NCBI RefSeq assembly: GCF_947501405.1
Contig: NZ_CANMVK010000005.1
Coordinates: 62,001 to 126,000 of the forward strand
Source of the DNA: an uncultured Hoeflea sp.
Lineage (GTDB): Bacteria > Pseudomonadota > Alphaproteobacteria > Rhizobiales > Rhizobiaceae
DNA length: 64,000 nucleotides
Direction: 5' to 3'
The position numbers and the translations under genes were made by a program. The notes under the pieces were generated by a model, which was given only the letters and a program-made list of their open reading frames with translations, searched no databases and was not told where the DNA came from. Shown one piece after another: positions 1-11,610 of the stretch. Numbering within the stretch: position 1 is the stretch's first letter; every line of letters begins with the position of its first letter.

Positions 1-531
1 ATCGCCCGGGCGCAGGATCGCTGGAAGCTGGTAACAGTCAATCCGTCGCTGGTGATGGGGCCTACCCTTTCCGGGCACTCGACATCGGAATCCCACACCC
101 TCGTCAGGCAGATGGGCGACGGCACGCTCAAGACCGGCGCGCCGCCGCTTCAGATCGGCATGGTCGATGTGCGCGATGTGGCCGAGGCCCATATGCGCGC
201 TGGCTTCGTGGCTGGGGCAGAGGGCCGCTACATCACCTCTGCAGGGTCGGTGTCGTTTCTCGAGATGAGTCGCATGCTACGTGCCGGATTTGGCGACCAG
301 TGGCCGTTTCCGACACGCGAACTGCCGAAATGGCTGGTCTGGCTGGTCGGACCAATGCTGAACGGATCGCTGACGCGGAAGATGATCTCACGCAATATGG
401 GTTACCCCTGGAAAGCGGATCACTCGAAGTCACAACGTGATCTCGGTATGCAGTACGGGCCGGTCAGCAAGGCTGTGACGGACATGTTTGCGGAAATGAT
501 CGAAAACGGGACGGTCAAACCACCGCGATAG
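1..531 (+). CDS. NAD(P)-dependent epimerase / dihydroflavonol-reductase-like SDR (5' truncated)
   Basis: The reading frame is open from base 1, so only the C-terminal 176 residues are in the window. It reads VNPSLVMGP close to its beginning and MVDVRDVAEAHMRA further on, both typical of extended short-chain dehydrogenases of the dihydroflavonol-4-reductase/NAD-epimerase group, where the second stretch lies in the substrate-side half. The Rossmann glycine motif and the YxxxK catalytic pair would be upstream of the window. The substrate cannot be told from this part. The family usually acts in the cytoplasm on hydroxyl or keto groups of small molecules. The start codon is outside the window; an internal ATG at 52 is not the start because homology runs through it. 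Confidence 0.8.
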   Translation: MARAQDRWKLVTVNPSLVMGPTLSGHSTSESHTLVRQMGDGTLKTGAPPLQIGMVDVRDVAEAHMRAGFVAGAEGRYITSAGSVSFLEMSRMLRAGFGDQWPFPTRELPKWLVWLVGPMLNGSLTRKMISRNMGYPWKADHSKSQRDLGMQYGPVSKAVTDMFAEMIENGTVKPPR

Positions 532-751
532 GCAACAGGCGCGTTTGCGCGAGGCCCAGATCCCGGCAACAATTCGGTTGATTGGGTGGTAATCTGGCGA
601 TCACATTGCTGAATGCCGCCACGCCCAACGCGCCAGGCATCACGCACGGTCTGTGAGCCAAGTCGCTGTGTGGCGGCACTCCGAATCGATGAACTGATGC
701 CAGAGCCTGGAGGCGCCGGCATCAGCCAAATTCTCTTTCCGTGGTCAGGCT

Positions 752-1906
<1,155 letters not shown>

Positions 1907-2227
1907 TGGATTGCTCCTTGTGCGTGGAGGATGAGAATTGGTGTCGTGTGACTTCGGCGTGGATCATCTGGGCATCAGCCGTCGCGCGCGTTGCGCGACG
2001 AGCCGTTGGCGCCTTGTGCAGTGGCGGGCGCTATGCCCCTGGAAGGCCACGCGATGATTGCCGGATGTGATTTGGCGTCCGCAAAGGCCGAGAATGACGC
2101 CAGTTTGGCAGATGCAGGCACAGCGCCTGTGAGATCGGGTATCAAGATCAGCCTCCACCGGGTTTGTTTGATGGAGCCAGTCTGATGCATCTATTACATA
2201 ATAAAAAGTTCTATAATGATATTAAAT
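1907..2227. other. Intergenic region between LysR gene and aldo/keto reductase
   Basis: No convincing gene is visible; the short frames here lack ribosome sites and protein-like composition. The part nearest the LysR stop codon (about 2178-2230) is strikingly AT-rich against a GC-rich background, with runs such as ATTACATAATAAAAAG. It is a plausible promoter and LysR-operator zone for the aldo/keto reductase gene read on the minus strand, but no exact site can be fixed by eye. Confidence 0.4.
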
Positions 2228-3124
2228 TCATGCTTTTTCAGCATTGATTGCTTCAACGATCGCTTGCAGCCCTCTGGTGAGGTTTCCGGGTTGTCTGCGG
2301 GTCACGAACAAGAACTCGATGGGAACGGACAGGCCTGCGACGCTGCGGAACTGCACCTGTTGGGGCGGGCGGTGCATATTGGCCGAGTTGACGAAGGCAC
2401 AGCCGACCCTGGCGGAAACAAGGCTGAGAATAGTGGTTTCGTTTTCAGCCTCTTGTACGATGACCGGATCAAAGCCGACGCCTGCAAGCGCTGCAAACAG
2501 AGCGTCATGGTAAGCAGGTGCTGCGGCGCGCGGGAAGGCGACGATGGGCAAGCCATCGATGTCGTCGAGATCAAGCGGTCCGTCCTTTTCAAAGTCGAGG
2601 TCAATGGAAGCCGCCAGGACGACATCATCAATTCGCAGCGGCAGAACCGCGAGCTTGTCTTCGATCAGATTGTTCTGGCGGTAGACGAATGCTGCATCCA
2701 GTTCATCGGCCATAAGCGCGTTGATCTGCTCGACCGAGCCCATGGGAACGATGTCCATGCGCACATTGGGATAGGCGCGCGCATAGCGGCTCAAGGCAAG
2801 GGGAAGGTGCCCGGCCCAGGATGCGCTCTCCAACAATCCGATGCGCAGACGTCCGGCTTCACCCTTGTCAATGCGGCGCGCCTCTTCCGCAGCATCGGCC
2901 GATGCGGCAAGCAGGGCGCGGGCCCGGTGAGCAAAGGCCCGGCCCGCATCGGTCAACACAACGCGCCGTCCCTCGCGCAGCAGCAAGTCCACTCCCAGCT
3001 CCGCCTCGAGATCACGGATCTGACGTGATACGGCCGGCTGCGCGATGCGCAGGCGCTCGGCGGCGTGGCTGATTCCGCCATGATCCGCGACGGCCACGAA
3101 ATAGCGCAGGTGACGAAGCTCCAT
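2228..3124 (-). CDS. LysR-family transcriptional regulator
   Basis: 298 residues from the ATG at 3124, chosen because MELRHLRYFVAVAD is the classical LysR N-terminus; an upstream in-frame start at 3166 would add 14 unrelated residues. A winged helix-turn-helix occupies about residues 1-60 (GGISHAAERLRIAQPAVSRQ) and a periplasmic-binding-like effector domain fills about 90-295. LysR proteins bind a small metabolite and activate or repress nearby genes as tetramers. The gene lies upstream of, and on the same strand as, the Tat-exported aldo/keto reductase with a 321-base gap, so that enzyme is the most likely target. The effector is unknown. Confidence 0.9.
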   Translation of the reverse strand: MELRHLRYFVAVADHGGISHAAERLRIAQPAVSRQIRDLEAELGVDLLLREGRRVVLTDAGRAFAHRARALLAASADAAEEARRIDKGEAGRLRIGLLESASWAGHLPLALSRYARAYPNVRMDIVPMGSVEQINALMADELDAAFVYRQNNLIEDKLAVLPLRIDDVVLAASIDLDFEKDGPLDLDDIDGLPIVAFPRAAAPAYHDALFAALAGVGFDPVIVQEAENETTILSLVSARVGCAFVNSANMHRPPQQVQFRSVAGLSVPIEFLFVTRRQPGNLTRGLQAIVEAINAEKA

Positions 3125-3165
3125 ATTCCATGCCTCAACGGTATCAATCCTAACGACAATTAGCA

Positions 3166-3510
3166 TTGGCGGGCATTGTTCACAAAGGCTATTCCTGGTT
3201 GAGGCGGCGCTGGTTGCTGGACGTGGCGGCCGCCCATGATTTCACCATCCGGGTCGGCATTGCCAGCGGCGATCTGGTCACCGGCACCATCGGCTCGGCC
3301 GACCGGCAGTCATTTACTGTTTACGGGGACGCCGTGAACCTTGCGGCGAGACTGGAAAGCCAATGCAAGGTTCTCGGAGTGTCCGTTCTTGCCGATCAGC
3401 AGACGCGGGACGCATACGGTGTTGCTTCGCCGCTCGAACCTTGCGGTGTCGAGATGATCGATGGTTTGGCGGTGCAGGTCCCCGTGTTCAGCCTGTCCGC
3501 AGCACCGTGA
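3166..3510 (+). pseudogene. Remnant of a class III adenylate/guanylate cyclase (C-terminal end)
   Basis: The frame encodes about 100 residues of the second half of a class III nucleotide cyclase domain: RVGIASGDLVTGTIGSADR followed by YGDAVNLAARLE. In this family the latter motif contains the conserved Asn-Ala-Ala-Arg segment that contacts the nucleotide. The first half, with the two metal-binding aspartates, is absent and nothing resembling it precedes the frame, which abuts the start region of the divergent LysR gene. No start codon with a ribosome site is evident (the first possible one is a TTG). It therefore looks like the tail of a full cyclase whose front was lost when the neighbouring LysR/reductase segment arrived. 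Production of cAMP is not expected. Confidence 0.75.
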
Positions 3511-3606
3511 GGACATGACGAACCGATCGGGCGTCCCGGCGAAACCGGGATCATTCCGAAACGGCCAGCCTATCCGGCGTGGGCCGTTATTTGCTAGGCT
3601 TGCTCA

Positions 3607-4944
3607 ATGTTCGAGGTTCTCAGGCATCCGGTTTTCGCGCGATTGTTCGCAGCCCAGGTGGTGGCGCTTGCCGGCACCGGCCTGTTGACGGTGGCGCTGG
3701 GGCTGCTTGCCTACGATCTGGCCGGAGCTCAGGCCGGAGCGGTGCTTGGAACCGTTTTTGCGATCAAGATGGTTGCCTATGTGGGGCTGGCGCCGCTGGC
3801 CAATGCGATTGCCGAGCGCTGGCCGCGCAAGCGGTTGCTGATCGGCGCCGATCTGGTGCGCGGGTCAGTGGCGCTTGTCTTGCCCTTTGTCGACCAGATC
3901 TGGCAGATCTATCTGCTGATCTTTGTGCTGCAGGCGGCGTCGGCCAGTTTCACGCCGGCATTTCAGGCAACCATCCCCGATGTGCTTTCCGATGAGCGCG
4001 ACTACACACGGGCGCTGTCGTTGTCCCGGTTGAGCTATGATCTGGAAAATCTGCTGAGTCCGGCGCTGGCGGGACTGCTGCTGCTACTGATCAGTTACCA
4101 TTGGCTGTTTGTCGGCACGGTTTTGGGCTTTGCCGGATCGGCGCTTCTGGTCTGGGTCACCGCCCTTCCCGAACGTGCGACGGACGCCGCACAGCGATCT
4201 TTCGCTGAAAGGGTGACGCGCGGCATCCGGATCTATCTGGCGACGCCGCGGCTTCGCGGATTGCTCGCGCTCAATCTCGCGGCCGCCAGCGCCGGCGCGT
4301 TCGTTCTGGTCAACACGGTGGTGATGGTGCGTGCGGGCTATAGCGCGGGTGACGCCCAGGTGGCAATGGCGCTTGCGGCCTTCGGGGCCGGATCGATGAT
4401 TTCGGCGCTGGCGTTGCCGCGTCTGCTCGAATCCGTTGATGACCGGATGGTGATGATCCCCTCGGCGATGCTGCTGGCGGCGCTGACGCTCGGCCATTCC
4501 GCCTATCTCGGCCTGGAAGGCCGGATGGCCTGGGGCGCGTTTGTCGCGGTCTGGTTGTTGAGCGGGCTGTTTTACTCGGCGATCTTGACCCCGTCGGGAC
4601 GGCTGTTGCGGATTTCCGCCCATGCCCAGGACCGGCCTGCGGTGTTTACCGCGCAGTTCACCCTGTCGCATGCCTGCTGGCTGATCACCTATCCGGTCGC
4701 GGGCTGGGCTGGCGGTGCCTTCGGGCTCGCGCCGGCAATGGCCATCCTCGGTGCAATGGCGCTTTTCGGCGCGCTCGTGGCGCTTGCGGTGTGGCCGGCC
4801 GGCGAGGCGGCCGAACTCGAACATGCCCATCCCGAGCTTCCGCCCGGTCATCCGCATTTGCGCGCCCATCCGGCCGATGGCGCGCGGCATCGGCATGTAT
4901 TTGTGATCGATGACGAGCACCGGGCCTGGCCGACTCACGGTTAA
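3607..4944 (+). CDS. MFS exporter with histidine-rich C-terminus
   Basis: 445 residues with about 12 predicted membrane segments and the general fold of the MFS EntS/NreB-type exporters (starts FEVLRHPVFARLFAAQVVAL; SPALAGLLLLLISYHWLFV in the middle). The cytoplasmic-side C-terminus from about residue 400 is rich in histidine and acidic residues (EHAHPELPPGHPHLRAH, later GARHRHVFV and DDEHRAW). Similar His-rich tails occur in the nickel exporters NreB and NrsD, so metal (Ni/Co/Zn) efflux is a reasonable guess, but siderophore or drug export cannot be excluded. ATG at 3607 has only a weak ribosome site. The gene appears monocistronic; the next gene, msrA, is about 200 bases downstream. Confidence 0.85.
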   Translation: MFEVLRHPVFARLFAAQVVALAGTGLLTVALGLLAYDLAGAQAGAVLGTVFAIKMVAYVGLAPLANAIAERWPRKRLLIGADLVRGSVALVLPFVDQIWQIYLLIFVLQAASASFTPAFQATIPDVLSDERDYTRALSLSRLSYDLENLLSPALAGLLLLLISYHWLFVGTVLGFAGSALLVWVTALPERATDAAQRSFAERVTRGIRIYLATPRLRGLLALNLAAASAGAFVLVNTVVMVRAGYSAGDAQVAMALAAFGAGSMISALALPRLLESVDDRMVMIPSAMLLAALTLGHSAYLGLEGRMAWGAFVAVWLLSGLFYSAILTPSGRLLRISAHAQDRPAVFTAQFTLSHACWLITYPVAGWAGGAFGLAPAMAILGAMALFGALVALAVWPAGEAAELEHAHPELPPGHPHLRAHPADGARHRHVFVIDDEHRAWPTHG

Positions 4945-5145
4945 CGGAACGGCGGCCCGGCGGATCACGCCAGGGCGACCGAGCAATTAGGCAACGCGAC
5001 AGGATAATATCGAGATCATCGGGGTCGCGATTGACGCAATTGGCTGAGCGGGCCGGCCCAAGGCCGATTTCACGGCTTTGTGCGGAAGAGTGAGTTGTCA
5101 AACAACGGCGGTGATCTAGCTTGAAGGCAACACAGGAGAGCATTT

Positions 5146-5778
5146 ATGCCCAAATCGGTTTTGTCGTTGGTCGTTATGTTTGCGGCGCTGGCCCTGACGC
5201 CCGCAAATGCACAGGACGCAGCCCAGCAGGGCGCGGCGGACGCGCCGGGCGTGGCGATCTTCGCCGGCGGCTGCTTCTGGTGCGTGGAATCCGATTTCGA
5301 TCACATCAAAGGCGTCAAGGAGACGGTGTCGGGTTATATCGGCGGCCGGCTCGACAATCCGACCTATGAAAGCCACACCTCGAACGGCGACCGCGAGGCG
5401 GTGAAGATCACCTATGACCCGGCGATGGTGAGCTTTGAACAGCTCCTGAGGGTCTTTTTCCGCACCGTCGATCCGACCGATGACGGCGGGCAGTTCTGCG
5501 ATCGCGGCCACAGCTACACGACCGCCGTCTACACGCTCAATGAAGATCAGGCACAACTCGCCGAAGCCGCCAGGCAGGACGCCGCCAAGGCGTTGGAGCG
5601 CACTATCGTGACGGAAATCGTCGATGCGCCCACTTTCTGGCCGGCAGAGGATTACCACCAGAATTTTCACGCCAAAAACCCGATCCGCTACAATTATTAC
5701 CGGCGCGGCTGCGGCCGCGACAAACGCATCGAGGCGCTGTGGGGCGACGAGGCGCATTACGGCCTGGGTAAATCCTAG
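5146..5778 (+). CDS. msrA: Periplasmic peptide-methionine (S)-S-oxide reductase MsrA
   Basis: 210 residues. The first 22 form a cleavable Sec signal peptide (hydrophobic core then TPANAQ), so this MsrA works in the periplasm. The mature protein carries the signature FAGGCFWCVE with the catalytic Cys43 and, two residues on, Cys46; the downstream QFCDRGHSYTTAVY segment and the Tyr-rich YNYY stretch also match the family. MsrA reduces methionine-S-sulfoxide in oxidised proteins back to methionine. A Cys near residue 189 (RRGCGRD) may resolve the sulfenic acid. Start ATG is preceded by ACAGGAGAGC. No MsrB gene lies next to it; it appears to be a single-gene unit. Confidence 0.95.
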   Translation: MPKSVLSLVVMFAALALTPANAQDAAQQGAADAPGVAIFAGGCFWCVESDFDHIKGVKETVSGYIGGRLDNPTYESHTSNGDREAVKITYDPAMVSFEQLLRVFFRTVDPTDDGGQFCDRGHSYTTAVYTLNEDQAQLAEAARQDAAKALERTIVTEIVDAPTFWPAEDYHQNFHAKNPIRYNYYRRGCGRDKRIEALWGDEAHYGLGKS

Positions 5779-5947
5779 TCCGCCGGGATTACAGGCCCAT
5801 CGCCGCACCGCATTGGCTGCGGATTACCCGCATCCGCTCAGTCTGGCTCGCCTAGGTCCGACGCTGAGGGTAGCCGCCTATGCCGCCCGGCCCGGTTTTG
5901 CGCCCCGGCAGGGCTCCCAAAAAGCCACACATTGTTTGGATATTCAC

Positions 5948-5972
5948 CTGGCTGCGGTTACACAGCAGCCAG
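5948..5972 (+). terminator. Hairpin downstream of msrA, possible terminator
   Basis: CTGGCTGC (5948-5955) and GCAGCCAG (5965-5972) form a perfect 8-bp stem around a 9-base loop, followed by TTTGTCTT. The T-tract is interrupted, so termination would be modest. It lies about 170 bases after the msrA stop and 90 before the omp19-like start, which fits separation of the two genes. Confidence 0.4.
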
Positions 5973-6064
5973 TTTGTCTTGCAATTTCCATTTTATAGAC
6001 TTTTTATGCGGCATGATGGGACGAACAGCAGAGCGTACTTGCTTTGTGCAACCGGAGCTAGCCT

Positions 6065-6583
6065 ATGAAAATGCACACCTTGCTGATCGCGGTTGCGGTC
6101 ACCGCCGCTCTTGGCGGCTGTCAGCGCACCTCGTTCGGAGGTTTGAGCACACAGCCGCAGCCGGCGCCGCTCATGCCTGCCCCGGTGGGCGGCGTGCAAT
6201 CGGGTCAGCTGGCTCCGCCGCCCACGCCCGGCGCCACCGAGTTTCCCGCCGCTCCGACTGCACCTGAAACAACCGCGCCACAGGTGGCGGCCGCCAATGC
6301 GCCGGAACTGACCCGTGAGGCGCTGATCGGCCGCTGGTCGGCGGGCACCGGCGGAACGAGCTGTGACGTGTTTCTGTCGCTGACCAAATGGACCGGCGGC
6401 TATCGCGCCGCTTCGCGCGGCTGTGTCGGCGCGGCGGCATCGATTTCCGCCTGGGACGTGCAGGGCAAGCAGGTGATCCTGTCGGATTCGAGCGGCAACC
6501 AGGTGGCGCGGCTCTATCAATCGGCCAATGAACGTTATGACGGCTCGACCGCATCGGGTCAGTCGATCTCTCTGTCGCGCTGA
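6065..6583 (+). CDS. omp19: Omp19-like outer-membrane lipoprotein with AprI/Inh protease-inhibitor domain
   Basis: 172 residues. A lipoprotein signal ends in the lipobox LGGC with the lipidated cysteine at residue 19. A Pro/Ala-rich linker (about 30-75) leads to an AprI/Inh-type eight-stranded barrel (about 80-170) recognised by LIGRWSAG at its start, a Cys pair (SCDVFLS and RGCVG) and ARLYQS near the end. This is the architecture of Brucella Omp19, an outer-membrane lipoprotein that inhibits host and bacterial proteases. In a free-living relative the role is probably protection of the envelope against proteases. ATG at 6065 follows a GGAGCTAGCCT stretch. It is transcribed alone; zapE starts 43 bases later and could be read through. 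Confidence 0.85.
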   Translation: MKMHTLLIAVAVTAALGGCQRTSFGGLSTQPQPAPLMPAPVGGVQSGQLAPPPTPGATEFPAAPTAPETTAPQVAAANAPELTREALIGRWSAGTGGTSCDVFLSLTKWTGGYRAASRGCVGAAASISAWDVQGKQVILSDSSGNQVARLYQSANERYDGSTASGQSISLSR

Positions 6584-6626
6584 CCGGTCCGGCACCGCCC
6601 AGACGTCAGCGAACAGGGTCTGATCC

Positions 6627-7775
6627 ATGCCATGGAGACACCACGAGACCGTCACTGACGCCTATGCGGCGCGTGTCGCAAGCGGCGAATTCTCGCTGGA
6701 TCCGGCTCAGGCCGAACTCGCCAAACGGCTCGACCGGCTGCTGATCGAGGTCGGCAACCGGCGTCTGGCAAAGAAATCCAGCGCGCTGGGCTGGATGTTT
6801 GCGCGCAAGAACAAGTCGCAAAAACCGCCACGCGGTCTTTATGTCCATGGCGCGGTGGGTCGCGGCAAGACCATGCTGATGGACATGTTCTATGAGCTGG
6901 TGCCGGCGAACCGGAAGCGGCGCGCGCATTTTCATGACTTCATGGCCGATGCCCACGCCCGCATTCACGAACACCGGCAGAAGCTCAAGGCCGGCGAGAC
7001 CAAGCAGGCCGATCCGGTGCCGCCGGTGGCGGGGCAACTGATCGCCGAGGCCTGGGTGCTGTGTTTCGACGAGTTTTCAGTGACTGACATCGCCGACGCA
7101 ATGCTGTTGTCACGGCTGTTCGAGCAGTTGTTCAAGCGCGGTTGTGTTCTGGTGGCGACCTCCAATGTGGAGCCGGGCGATCTCTACCGAGACGGCCTGA
7201 ACCGGCAATTGTTCCTGCCATTCGTGGGTTTGCTCAAAGAACATGTCGAGGTGCTCAACCTCGATGCACGCACCGATTACCGGATGGAGACCACGACCCG
7301 GCTGCCGGTCTATCACGAGCTATCCGAAGGTGAGGGCGACGCGGCCATGGATCTCGCATGGACCCGGGTGACCGCGGGCAAGCGCACGGGCCCCGAGACC
7401 GTCGAAGTCAGGAGCCGTTTGGTGAAGGTGCCGGACGCTGCGGCAGGTGCTGCGCGGTTTTCATTTGCTGATTTGTGCGAGGCGCCGCTGGGGGCCGCAG
7501 ATTATGCGGCGATCGCCGAACGCTACCACACCATCTTTGTCGACCGGGTGCCGGTGATGCAGCAAGCCGACCGCAATGCGGCCAAACGGTTCATCACCCT
7601 GATTGACACGCTCTATGACCGCAAGAGCCGGGTTTTCATCTCGGCGGCTGCGGCGCCGGATGCCCTCTATCAGGCCTCGAGTGGCACCGAAAGTTTCGAG
7701 TTTGCCCGCACCGCTTCGCGACTTAACGAGATGCAGGGGGAAGCCTATCTGGAAGCGAGCCGGGCAGCGGCCTAG
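6627..7775 (+). CDS. zapE: Cell division protein ZapE (AFG1-like ATPase)
   Basis: 382 residues of the AFG1/ZapE P-loop ATPase family. The Walker A motif is GAVGRGKT (about 75-82), Walker B is LCFDEFSVTD (about 144-153), and ATSNVEPGDLYRDGLNRQ carries the sensor region. In E. coli ZapE joins the divisome late and affects Z-ring stability in an ATP-dependent way; mitochondrial homologues act in protein quality control. It directly precedes mdh in many Rhizobiales, as here, where 237 bases separate the two. The ATG has only a weak ribosome site, but the N-terminus aligns with family length, so no other start is preferred. Confidence 0.93.
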   Translation: MPWRHHETVTDAYAARVASGEFSLDPAQAELAKRLDRLLIEVGNRRLAKKSSALGWMFARKNKSQKPPRGLYVHGAVGRGKTMLMDMFYELVPANRKRRAHFHDFMADAHARIHEHRQKLKAGETKQADPVPPVAGQLIAEAWVLCFDEFSVTDIADAMLLSRLFEQLFKRGCVLVATSNVEPGDLYRDGLNRQLFLPFVGLLKEHVEVLNLDARTDYRMETTTRLPVYHELSEGEGDAAMDLAWTRVTAGKRTGPETVEVRSRLVKVPDAAAGAARFSFADLCEAPLGAADYAAIAERYHTIFVDRVPVMQQADRNAAKRFITLIDTLYDRKSRVFISAAAAPDALYQASSGTESFEFARTASRLNEMQGEAYLEASRAAA

Positions 7776-7994
7776 GCGCTTTCAAGCGGGTGCGGCGAGC
7801 GGACCGGGAGGAACGTCTTGTGAAAAACTGCTTGAAACGCTTTGCAAACTTTGACGTTTACGTAAAACAATCGAAAGCTAACCGATTGAAAAATAACATA
7901 TCGAAAGTTTGAGTTGCCAGTTTGGGGCATACGGTCTATGCGAAATGCCGAATTCGGGCCCGGGCTCAGAGCACAGGTTCCGTTCGTAAACTGA

Positions 7995-8975
<981 letters not shown>

Positions 8976-9012
8976 TTGCGGCCCGTCCGCTTTCCCAAAG
9001 CCAGGAGTTCCC

Positions 9013-10209
<1,197 letters not shown>

Positions 10210-10212
10210 TTC

Positions 10213-11115
10213 ATGTCCATTTTGATCAACAAGGACACCAAGGTGCTGGTTCAGGGCCTGACCGGCAAGACCGGCACCTTTCATACCGAACAGGCGCTGG
10301 CCTATCACGGCACCCAGATGGTGGGCGGTATTCACCCGAAAAAGGGCGGCTCGACATGGGAAGGTTCGGGCGGCGAGAAGCTGCCGATCTTCGCCTCGGT
10401 TGCCGAGGGCAAGGCCGAGACCGGTGCCAATGCGTCGGTGATCTACGTGCCGCCGGCCGGTGCGGCGGATGCGATCATCGAGGCTGTCAACGCCGAGATC
10501 GAGCTGATCGTGTGCATCACCGAAGGCATTCCGGTGTCCGACATGGTTCGCGCCAAGGCCATTCTCGACAAGTCGAACTCGCGGCTGGTGGGGCCAAACT
10601 GCCCGGGCGTTCTGACGCCGGACGAATGCAAGATCGGCATCATGCCGGGCAACATCTTCAAGAAGGGCTCGGTGGGCATCCTGTCACGCTCGGGCACGCT
10701 GACTTACGAAGCGGTGTTCCAGACCACCAATGAAGGTCTGGGCCAGTCGACTGCGGTCGGCATTGGCGGCGACCCGGTCAAGGGCACCGAGTTCATCGAT
10801 GTGCTCGATCTGTTCCTGGACGATCCGGAAACCGAATCGATCATCATGATCGGCGAGATCGGCGGATCCGCCGAGGAAGACGCCTCGGCCTGGCTGATCG
10901 AGCAGGCCAAGAAGGGCCGCAAGAAGCCGATGGCAGGCTTTATCGCCGGACGCACCGCACCTCCCGGACGCACCATGGGCCATGCCGGCGCGGTGATTTC
11001 GGGCGGCAAGGGCGGCGCCGAAGACAAGATCAAGGCGATGGAAGAGGCTGGCATCCGGGTCTCGCCTTCGCCGGCACGTCTGGGCACAACGCTGGTCGAA
11101 GTGCTCAAGGGCTAG
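10213..11115 (+). CDS. sucD: Succinyl-CoA synthetase alpha subunit
   Basis: 300 residues. The CoA-binding Rossmann part starts [32 protein letters not shown] lies at about 128-138; the phosphorylated histidine is His257 in [12 protein letters not shown]. It is the catalytic, CoA-binding partner of SucC in the TCA cycle. The start codon is 3 bases beyond the sucC stop, with GGGGGCC/GATT as the only ribosome-site-like sequence inside the end of sucC, indicating translational coupling. The next gene, a small NTF2-like protein, starts 15 bases downstream. Confidence 0.98.
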   Translation: MSILINKDTKVLVQGLTGKTGTFHTEQALAYHGTQMVGGIHPKKGGSTWEGSGGEKLPIFASVAEGKAETGANASVIYVPPAGAADAIIEAVNAEIELIVCITEGIPVSDMVRAKAILDKSNSRLVGPNCPGVLTPDECKIGIMPGNIFKKGSVGILSRSGTLTYEAVFQTTNEGLGQSTAVGIGGDPVKGTEFIDVLDLFLDDPETESIIMIGEIGGSAEEDASAWLIEQAKKGRKKPMAGFIAGRTAPPGRTMGHAGAVISGGKGGAEDKIKAMEEAGIRVSPSPARLGTTLVEVLKG

Positions 11116-11130
11116 AAGGACCAAAGGACA

Positions 11131-11541
11131 ATGAGCGACGCCGTGCGCGACACGCTGGACCGCTACTACGCCGCGCTGAAAGCGGGCGATAGGGCGGCCC
11201 TGCGCGGCGTCGTCTCCGACGACATTGAAGTGCATTACCCGGCGCCGGAAGGGCTGTTGCCCTGGGCCGGGGACTGGTCGGGGTTTGAGCGCTTCGAGGC
11301 GTTTTTGAAGGCCGTGGGCGATCATCTGGTGATCGACACGGTCGAACCGCTTTCCATGCATATCGCCGGCGACACCGTGATCACGGTTCTCAAAGGCGAA
11401 TGGACGGTGAAGGCCACCGGGCGCAAGGTCCGGACAGAGACAGCCAACATATTCACGCTACGCGACGGCAAGATCGCGCGATACCAGGTCTTCAGCGACA
11501 CCGCGGCGCTGGGAGTTGGATTGGGCAGGCTCGCATCTTGA
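11131..11541 (+). CDS. SnoaL/NTF2-like small protein in the suc operon
   Basis: 136 residues with the signature of SnoaL-like NTF2 folds: RDTLDRYYAALKAGDRAAL at the N-terminus, a central PEGLLPWAGDWSG region and an acidic-aromatic C-terminal sheet (NIFTLRDGKIARYQVFSD). This fold forms a cone-shaped pocket used by isomerases, hydrolases and as a non-catalytic ligand binder. It sits between sucD (15 bases upstream) and sucA (69 bases downstream) on the same strand, so it is probably co-transcribed with the TCA genes. No enzyme activity can be assigned. It may bind or process a side product of the 2-oxoglutarate or succinyl-CoA step; that is only inference from position. Confidence 0.85.
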   Translation: MSDAVRDTLDRYYAALKAGDRAALRGVVSDDIEVHYPAPEGLLPWAGDWSGFERFEAFLKAVGDHLVIDTVEPLSMHIAGDTVITVLKGEWTVKATGRKVRTETANIFTLRDGKIARYQVFSDTAALGVGLGRLAS

Positions 11542-11610
11542 AGATTGCGCAAGCCTTAACAAGTCTAGGGAAAGGGGCCGGAACAAAGGCCCCGTGAAAA
11601 GGTGAGATCC

